DNA of 64,000 nt from Ceratodon purpureus (taxonomy: Eukaryota; Streptophyta; Bryopsida; Pseudoditrichales; Ditrichaceae), in contig CM026426.1 in the NCBI GenBank assembly GCA_014871385.1, forward strand, positions 25,633,437 to 25,697,436, given 5' to 3'. A program made the translations under genes and the position numbers. Of this stretch, positions 57,659 to 64,000 are shown piece after piece. The notes below the pieces were generated by a model. That model made no database searches and had not been told where the DNA came from. It saw only the letters and a program-made list of their open reading frames with translations. Positions within the stretch are counted from its first letter, which is position 1. Each line of letters begins with the position of its first letter.

Positions 57659-58750
57659 CTAATGGTTTTCTATTTTGTATTTGTCTTTTAGTGTGTAAGG
57701 GGGGTAGTGTGTATGGCAAGTATTTGGGCAAAGTGCAGTGCATTTAGGTTTGCAAAAAAGTTGTTTCGCTAGATGTAGGGCACTTTTTTCGAGTCGGGTT
57801 TGTTTTTGGTAGTATATTGAAAAGCTTTCTGGGGACATTAATTGTCTGCCGTTGGAGAGGGTAAGATGTTTTATCGTATGTATGTTTTGTGTTAGAAGTT
57901 TATGTAGTAATTTAAGGGATAGTTGAGGGTCTAAATGTGGAAGTTCAGTGGTAGTGGTGGATATCCATTCTAATTCCAATTGTGTTTGATGGAGTGGAAA
58001 GGTTTCGTCTCTGCTATTTAGGTGGATTCCTCCTGCCGTTTTTGTAAGGTAGAGTGTGCGTGTTGTTGGGGATCTTATGCAGTCTAGGGATTTGAGTCGA
58101 GGGATGTCTTTAGAAGCGCCTGCTTTGGCGAGTATGTGTTGAGTTAAGCCTTTATATATTATTCTGAGGCGTCCTTTGTCATTTAGTGCATTGGGTAATT
58201 GTTCACTAATGCATCAAAGGTAAGCATTTTTTAGAAAGAAGGCCTCGAGGCCAAAGAAGTTGTGGGGGAGTTGTGTGATCATGTTGGCAGTGCTTTTGGG
58301 GAGACCGTATATTGTTTTTTGGACTGCAATAATTTTTTTGTCAAGTTTTTTAATGGTTGGAAGTGAGTATGGAACTGCACAGAAGTTGTAGGCAATGCGT
58401 GCTCTAATGACTGTGTCAACCACGCTCATCTTTTGTTTGATTCTGGCCGGGCATTTAGTTAGTTGTTTACATTGGTCTATAATTTTGGTAGTGGTGACAT
58501 GTGTCTGTATTTTCCATATAAGAGAGGGGACTGATTGTATGCCTAAGTAGGTGTAGGGTTTGTTTTGATGAAGTATTGGGAGTATTTGGTTCCTATAGGT
58601 AATTTGGTGGTCGTTGATGTAGTTTTGAATTTGATGGGTTGCATTTTGGTTTTGTTTGGGCAACCAGTGACAACACATTTGTTTACTCTGAGGTCCATGC
58701 CAGCCCATTTACAGAATTTGTCAATTTTGTTTAGCTGTATTTGAAGGGAT
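57659..58750 (-). pseudogene. LINE reverse transcriptase C-terminal part
   Basis: 58214-58708 encodes the RT thumb (YTYLGIQ, MSVVDTVIRARIAYN). Immediately upstream is the KIDKFCKWAGM segment that follows the YxDD box. 57659-57979 continues with a Cys-rich CKPKCTALCPNTC stretch. The catalytic Asp pair of RT is absent because of 5' truncation. Confidence 0.65.
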
Positions 58751-59208
58751 TTTAGGGTATTGGTTAGTACTTAAGAGACAACTTGAGCTTGGATAGACAA
58801 CGGTTCTACCATTCATGTTGACATACATGGAAAAAGCAACTATCTTTTATCCACCATGTATAGCGCACACAACAATAGCCATTAAAATTCCGCAATATCT
58901 TGTTTGCTCTCAAGTCACACCCAGCTTAGGACGTGCAATAGGGATTGGATTTATTAGTGAGAGACAAGCATTCATCTTGATTATTCGCACTAAATGTGGA
59001 CACTCTACCTCCAAATTTCTCTTCTCTGTTTGGCACTCAGATTCTAAAGCTTAAAAAATGGTTAACAACTCCTCCAACATGTATTTCTACAGCCTCTGAG
59101 GTAAAGATTAAGGTATTTGACAAACCAGTGATTGAAAGAGGAGGGACCAAGCCCACATGTGGTTTTCTTGTACTATGAGCTATCTAATGCTCTCTCAAGC
59201 TAATGCCA

Positions 59209-59600
59209 CGGCTTCCAAAGCCGCTGCCTTCAACTTTCCTTGCTCCTTCAAATATTCCAGGAACCTTTGCAAATTTTGCAGCTCTCGTTGTCTTCTAGTT
59301 GTATCTGTATCTGCTACATAAGGGTTCTATGGACTTGTCGATAAATGTAAATACTCCTCATTATTTTCTACAATCTTATTGTTTTGCAAAGTAAGAGGAA
59401 ATTTTACACAATATGTCACCGTATTAAGCACTTGCAAGCATTAGATTTGCAAATGTTGAAACTAGCACTCCAATTCCTTGAAAGCTGTGAAAGACGTGTG
59501 GTATAGGGAGAAAAAGTTGTTTCATCGGCTAGGCCCTCCTCCAATGTATCCATGGTCCCACCACCTGCATTGTATTGTTGCAAAGCTTGCCGCATTGCTT
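59209..59600 (-). pseudogene. C-terminal coding remnant, unrecognised
   Basis: On the minus strand a frame ends RRQRELQNLQRFLEYLKEQG and then KLKAAALEAVALA before a TGA at about 59209. An in-frame TAG near 59319 interrupts an otherwise sensible reading. The upstream part (TMDTLEEGLADETTF) is in another register. It looks like the helical tail of a decayed gene, possibly a transposase. The family is not identified. Confidence 0.3.
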
Positions 59601-59783
59601 AATTTGCAACTACCATGAATTCCTTTAAGGATCAAAATGGGAGCTTGTCTACAATTACTAGCGGGGTTTCTTTGACGGTGTAGTACAAGTCTAGTACTTT
59701 TTAAACCATGGAGGCAACTCCAATCCCTTGAACATCTCTTATAGTAAGCCTTTCAACTTCAATTTTTGCTACAGCTAAGGCCG

Positions 59784-61190
59784 CACTAGAGCAGAACAGC
59801 ATTCTGTCCTGCGTTAAACTGCGTCATCCGAAACGTAAACCTGGAATTATGGAAATTAGTGTGGAATTGTGATCCAAATAAACAAACTGCACCCTAAACG
59901 TTTTAACGTGCAGGCGTCACTTTTGACGTTGCTTTAACGGCTTTTGTCAAAGAGTGTCAACTTGAATTTCGAAGTGACGGTTCAGTGTTAAAGATAACAA
60001 CGCGAGATAGGGACGCGTCAAGTTAAATAGAGCTCTGCTTTATGGAAAGTAACTTTTCGTGGGAGTTTTTTACCTCACGGTAGTTTAGTAATAGATGAAT
60101 TTAGTCACATCCCACGGCAGCACGTTTCTTTTAACGTAGAAGGTGTTTAGGGTGACATGTGAAACGTTCAACTGCGTTCTAAAAAACGTAGGTCTAGAGT
60201 TTGGGTTCCGCTGACGTGGCGGCTAGGTTGTCTGTAGGCTACATCATAGGGGGTGTCAACAGTGACGCCCACGTTTTGGATGACATAAAAACGCGTCACA
60301 TTGCGTTTCAAGAAACATATGGACGTAGATGACGTGTCTCCCATGGATGTAAGCTACGGATGACGTGGAGGGTAGGTTTTGACGGGGTCTATGTCCTAGG
60401 GCGTGTCATTAGTGACGCGCCCGTTTTGGGTGACACAAAAACGTGTCTAATTGATGCGCGCGTCAACTTAAACGTGAAGTAGATTCTTGAATGTTTTGAT
60501 GTGAACGTGTCACTACTGACGTAGTTTGACGTAGGACTTGACAAATTGGACGCAGGTTTAAGGTGATAGCGTCATGATTAACAAAGTGATTACTATTACA
60601 GGTTTTTAAACGTTCACGCGTCATGGTTAACGTTGCTTAATCATGCATTGTGCTGTGGACGTTACTGAAAACGACAAGTGATGTTCAATAGACGTTGAAC
60701 TGCGTTACTTGAAACATCATTTAAAGTCATTTGACATCAAATCTGTGAAGGGTCAATGCTCAATATCTGATGAATTGCCGCAGAGGTGGTCAGCTTCCTC
60801 ATCCTCAGTGTCCGCTGTTAGGGAATCAACCATGTGCCGCTCTACAAAGGACCCGTTTACTATGAAGTCCTCGGAGTCTCAAGCTTCGGGCCTGCTGGTC
60901 TCACTGTTATTGGCACGTGATGAAACAAGGCCGGTGATCTGCGCATCTGTGTCGTCATCTTCCTCTGCAAATGCGCGACCTCCACAGCCGCCTCGAACAT
61001 CAACCTTGCAGACCACCTTCCACAGCCCGTCGTCGGTCGCAAAAAACACTTGTTGTACATGAATGGGAAAAGCAAATGGCTGGGGACCCAGAGGTGCTCT
61101 GTGCTGATCTGCGAAGTTAACAAAAAGGAACCCGTGTTCATCCCGCTTCATTGTGGGAGCAGCACCCCCTGTTCTTCCTTTAACCCATGA
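59784..61190 (-). mobile_element. CACTA (En/Spm-type) transposon remnant
   Basis: The plus strand reads CACTAGAGCAG at 59784, so the minus-strand element ends in CTAGTG, the CACTA-type terminus. The adjoining 900 bp is full of ACGT, GCGTCA and TGACG words in both orientations, typical of subterminal binding repeats. Farther in, a minus-strand frame (60879-61151) reads FLFVNFADQH, then HVQQVFFATDDGLWKVVCK, resembling the QVFYV-D-W-VV block near the end of CACTA transposase-associated proteins (DUF4216-like). The opposite terminus was not found, and the element seems truncated before 61.2 kb. Confidence 0.5.
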
Positions 61191-61559
61191 ACATTGTGGG
61201 ATCCGAGAAACTCAGAATAAACCGGAAAAGCCTCATCCGGAGCTGATACTCCAATAATTTTTCATTTTTTTGGTTAATTAGGTAAAAACTAGCTAGACAC
61301 TAGTTGTATTAGGAGTTAACACAAACCGGATACTCCAGAAACCTTAAAACAGTTAACGCAAGAAGTATTCTCGGAACCTAGGATCCAAAAACTCGGAAGA
61401 GAAAACACGGAACGGGTGGACAATCCGAGTACTGACCGTTACTGTAACCGCGTCAAGGATCCGAAACGACGCGGAAGTCATCATGACCCGGATAGGCGTC
61501 TAGCCCGGTACGGTGGCGGCTGCAATTACAGGCCGCCGCAGCGTTTATGATGCCTGGGG
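61191..61559. other. Upstream region of the gag-like gene
   Basis: CCGGA/TCCGG words and a short TAGTTG/CTAGTT palindromic area occur here. It could be an LTR. No second copy lies in this window to prove it. Confidence 0.3.
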
Positions 61560-61567
61560 TATATAAG
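61560..61567 (+). promoter_or_regulatory. TATA box TATATAAG
   Basis: This is a good TATA match 159 bp upstream of the ATG at 61719, preceded by a GC-rich segment. Confidence 0.55.
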
Positions 61568-61718
61568 CGAGGGTGTTAGGGTTTGGAGTTCCTTTTTGCC
61601 GACTGGGAGTAGAGAGTGAAAGAGCGGTGAGGTGTTTTTGTCTTTTCCGATTCACCGGCAGTTGGATTGCCGGGTTTCTTGCTGTCGGATCGTAGAGGGA
61701 GAGAAGTAAGGCGTAGCA

Positions 61719-63926
61719 ATGTCGCACGTGCAGTGTAGAGTCCTTAGTCCCGGTACTCCGGTGAGGGAATCGGAGATGGAAGAGCTGATCGCTGACCTCA
61801 CCCGGATGAGGTGCGAGAGGTTGTTGTCACGGCCGTGGTTACTGAAGAGTGAGGTGATGGTGAGGGAGGTCCTGGATGGGCCGGACAATAGGTGGGATAA
61901 TACGATCCGAGGCAAGCCCACGCTGTGGAATGCGGAACAGTGGACGGCAGCTTACGATTTCGAGCAGAACGGGCTCCTTTGGGCGAACCGGACGGATAGA
62001 TACGTGCAGGATAGGTTTCACGGGAAGATCCATAGGAATAATGGATACGAGATAGATGCCTGCAAGGATAGGAGGCAGAGGCAGGTCTTAGCCTTCCTCG
62101 TTCCGATCCTGTATCCGCTGAAACCGGAACAGGTCACCATTACGGTCGGGAACACCATCCTCGGAGCGTACACGGGGGAACGTCCGGTGAATTGGGCCGC
62201 ACTCATGGCGGAAGTTGTGCAGAAGATGGTGCCAACGATCGGAAAGAAGCCGACCCCGATCTCCCCTTTCCTCTTCCACCTTTACAAGGCGTATGAGTTG
62301 CTGAACGATAAGGAGGAAGAGACTTATACGATGGCGAAGAACTTCCTCAGCTTTTCAGAGATTCCGCCCGGAATGGAAGCTGATCCACGGGGCGAAACCT
62401 CGGATACAGCGTCCAGGGAACAGGAGGACGATACGACGATCGTTCCGAACCCCGGCACTACTAGGGCTCAGTCCAGGTCACGATCGGAGCGCGCTGCGTC
62501 GCAGCACGCGGAGCCTTCCACGGCCCGGGGAGATACGGAACGGAGGGAGGTCAGTTCCGAGAGGGGATTTCCGGTTGAGCTATTCCGGGGGATTCGGGAG
62601 GAGACTCATCGGGCGCAGGCCTCTTACGATCGGATCGAGACACTGTTCCGGAGAGTCTGCACATCTCTGGGAGGTTGTTTACCGGAGGAGGTGATCCGAG
62701 AGGTGGAGTTGTTGAAGGGCGCCCCAAAACTTCGGAGTGAGAAGAAGCAGCTGGAGCTTCAGTTGCAGGAGCTGACGAAGGAACTGGCGGCGAAGAGCGA
62801 GGAGATACGGAAGTTCCATGCCGAGCAGGAGGAGACCTTGGGGGAGCTTCGGACGTTGGTAGGGAGTTCGGGTGCGGTAATCAACAAGGCCCGGCTGTTC
62901 GATGAGAACGTATTGCAGCCTGCAGATTTCGAGAACAAGCAGAGGATCATCATGATCCTCTCCAAATGCGAGCACTCGATGAACCAGATTCTGAAGAAGG
63001 TTCGGCAGCTGCTCAATCCGAGTGTCGGAAGTCCTAGTATCGGAACCGCTGGTCGGAACCTTCCGCTCCCCGGATCTCCCTCTCGGACCGTTGTAGGAGA
63101 ATCTCGAGGGGTAGGGTTCCGAACCCCAATAGAGCGTAACCTCCAGCTTGAGGAGCGGATGGCAGTCGACGCGGACATCTTCAAGACAAACCGGACGATC
63201 GCGGAGGTAATCCGGGAGCACCAAGCACAGGTGGCGTCACCCGGAGCCAGTACGGTCCAGCAGAGCTGCGCGATCCCCACCGGTCAGGCGGAAGTTACCG
63301 GAACTACAGTCACCGAGAGGCGGATCGAGGAGCGGACGGTAACGGAGTAGGTGACCCGGTCCGTGCAGCCGGATATTCTTCCACGACTCGGAACGGGGGT
63401 GATCATCGCGGATTACCAAGGGGAGATAGCGGGAACGGAATGGGGACGAGCCATTTCACCAACCGGACGGACCCGAGTGACTCAGGAGGGGGGACTTACC
63501 CCTTCACCCACAGCCAAGACCGGAACGGTGACGCCTACCCCCACCGGAACGCCAGTAGCGGATTCTCCTGCTGACAGTGCCGGTGCTCGGAGAATTTTGA
63601 GGAAGAGGAAGGAGCTGGCGGAGAAGGGCACCATTACGATTTCAGAGTCTGACTCGGAGACTTATGCGAGCTCTCCGGTTGGGACAGCCGGAACTGGGAC
63701 TCGGACTCCTACGACCGGAACCCCTCCCGCACATATGATACCGAAGTCTCCCAAGTCTCCCAAGAACCGGATCGTTACCCGGCTGTCCTTGGAAACCAAG
63801 GCGGAACGGAGTGCTAGGCGTAAGGCGGAGCGGGCAGCAGAGGTAGGAGGATCCGAGCCGCGGGTGACCCGGTCGAAGGAGAAGGATTGCGAGCAGGAGA
63901 GCCACAAGAAGACAAAGATGGGGTAG
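61719..63926 (+). CDS. Gag-like or unknown coiled-coil protein with an in-frame TAG
   Basis: From the ATG, 543 residues read to a TAG at 63348-63350, and the same frame continues for 191 more codons to 63926. Residues about 1-215 are globular and rich in conserved-looking Trp and Arg (VREVLDGPDNRWDNTI, RYVQDRFHGK). Residues about 216-275 form an acidic Ser/Arg linker, and about 325-375 a strong coiled coil (KKQLELQLQELTKELAAKSEE). The region after the TAG is Pro/Thr/Ser-rich and basic (RRILRKRK), nucleic-acid-binding in style. The TATA box, single long frame and basic tail fit a retrotransposon gag, but no pol is seen before the window ends, so a host gene is possible. The TAG would be Gln if derived from CAG. 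Confidence 0.5.
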
Positions 63927-64000
63927 ATTCCTCTCGCTGCCACTGGCCGTCACTTTCCGGATTTATAGGAGTAGATTCCGGATCGGGAGATCCGGTTTAG

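Larger units (their letters stand above)
54818..58770 (-). mobile_element. 5'-truncated LINE with RT, RNase H, CCHC knuckle and restriction-like endonuclease
   Basis: Reading from 58770 down: the RT palm/thumb remnant (KIDKFCKWAGMDLRVNKC, then YTYLGIQ), a Cys-rich segment, an unassigned region, RNase H, a CCHC-like knuckle and a C-terminal endonuclease. Homology begins abruptly at about 58,770 just after where the RT catalytic YxDD should be, which is typical 5' truncation. RNase H together with a C-terminal restriction-like endonuclease is the Dualen/RandI arrangement known from green algae. The N-terminal AP endonuclease expected there is lost here. The assignment is by motif order. Confidence 0.75.

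Overview
This is eukaryotic nuclear DNA: sparse genes, GT-AG introns, TATA boxes, long AT-rich spacers and many transposons (hAT, Ty3-type LTR, pogo/Tigger, CACTA, LINE, MITE). The families present suggest a streptophyte, and I lean towards a stonewort-like charophyte alga. That is recollection and inference from protein style, not proof. No rRNA, CRISPR array or convincing tRNA was seen.

The main result is one very large DNA transposon at 13,208-37,301 (24,094 bp). It starts CAGGG and ends CCCTG, has a 20-bp terminal inverted repeat with one mismatch (13,208-13,227 against 37,282-37,301), and is flanked by a perfect 8-bp duplication AGTACAGT (13,200-13,207 and 37,302-37,309). These are hAT-superfamily hallmarks, and the interior carries a BED/DUF659/hAT-dimerisation transposase (29,560-32,804). 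The rest is cargo, almost all on the minus strand: a coiled-coil RING protein (14,312-15,846), a kinase-like protein (17,020-18,954), a second coiled-coil RING-H2 protein (19,719-21,730), unknown proteins (22,495-23,802; 25,550-26,164; 34,752-35,591), a small F-box-like protein (36,283-36,630), and one plus-strand unknown (33,917-34,375). Much of the element is saturated with CGGA/TCCG words, which stop at its ends. Four of its genes carry one or two lesions (in-frame stop or frameshift), so it may be recently inserted but not autonomous as sequenced.

Left flank (1-13,199): a kinase-family fragment; two GC-rich restricted-vocabulary arrays; a minus-strand Ty3-type gag with three in-frame stops and its LTR (4,497-7,893); a 400-bp MITE with 40-bp inverted repeats (7,961-8,360) splitting a GC-rich array; an integrase remnant (8,954-9,735); and a decayed transposase-like gene that I cannot place in a superfamily (10,500-13,085).

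Right flank (37,310-64,000): AT-rich DNA; a second LTR of the same family in the opposite orientation (42,115-42,515); a broken pogo/Tigger transposase (46,448-49,030); a five-exon gene of unknown function whose four introns are all phase 1 (52,333-54,417); a 5'-truncated LINE encoding RT, RNase H, a CCHC knuckle and a restriction-like endonuclease (54,818-58,770); a CACTA-type remnant (59,784-61,190); and a TATA-driven gag-like coding region (61,719-63,926).

Many premature stops across the window are TAA, TAG or TGA where CAA, CAG or CGA would restore the frame. This fits C-to-T decay of methylated repeats, though sequencing error is not excluded.
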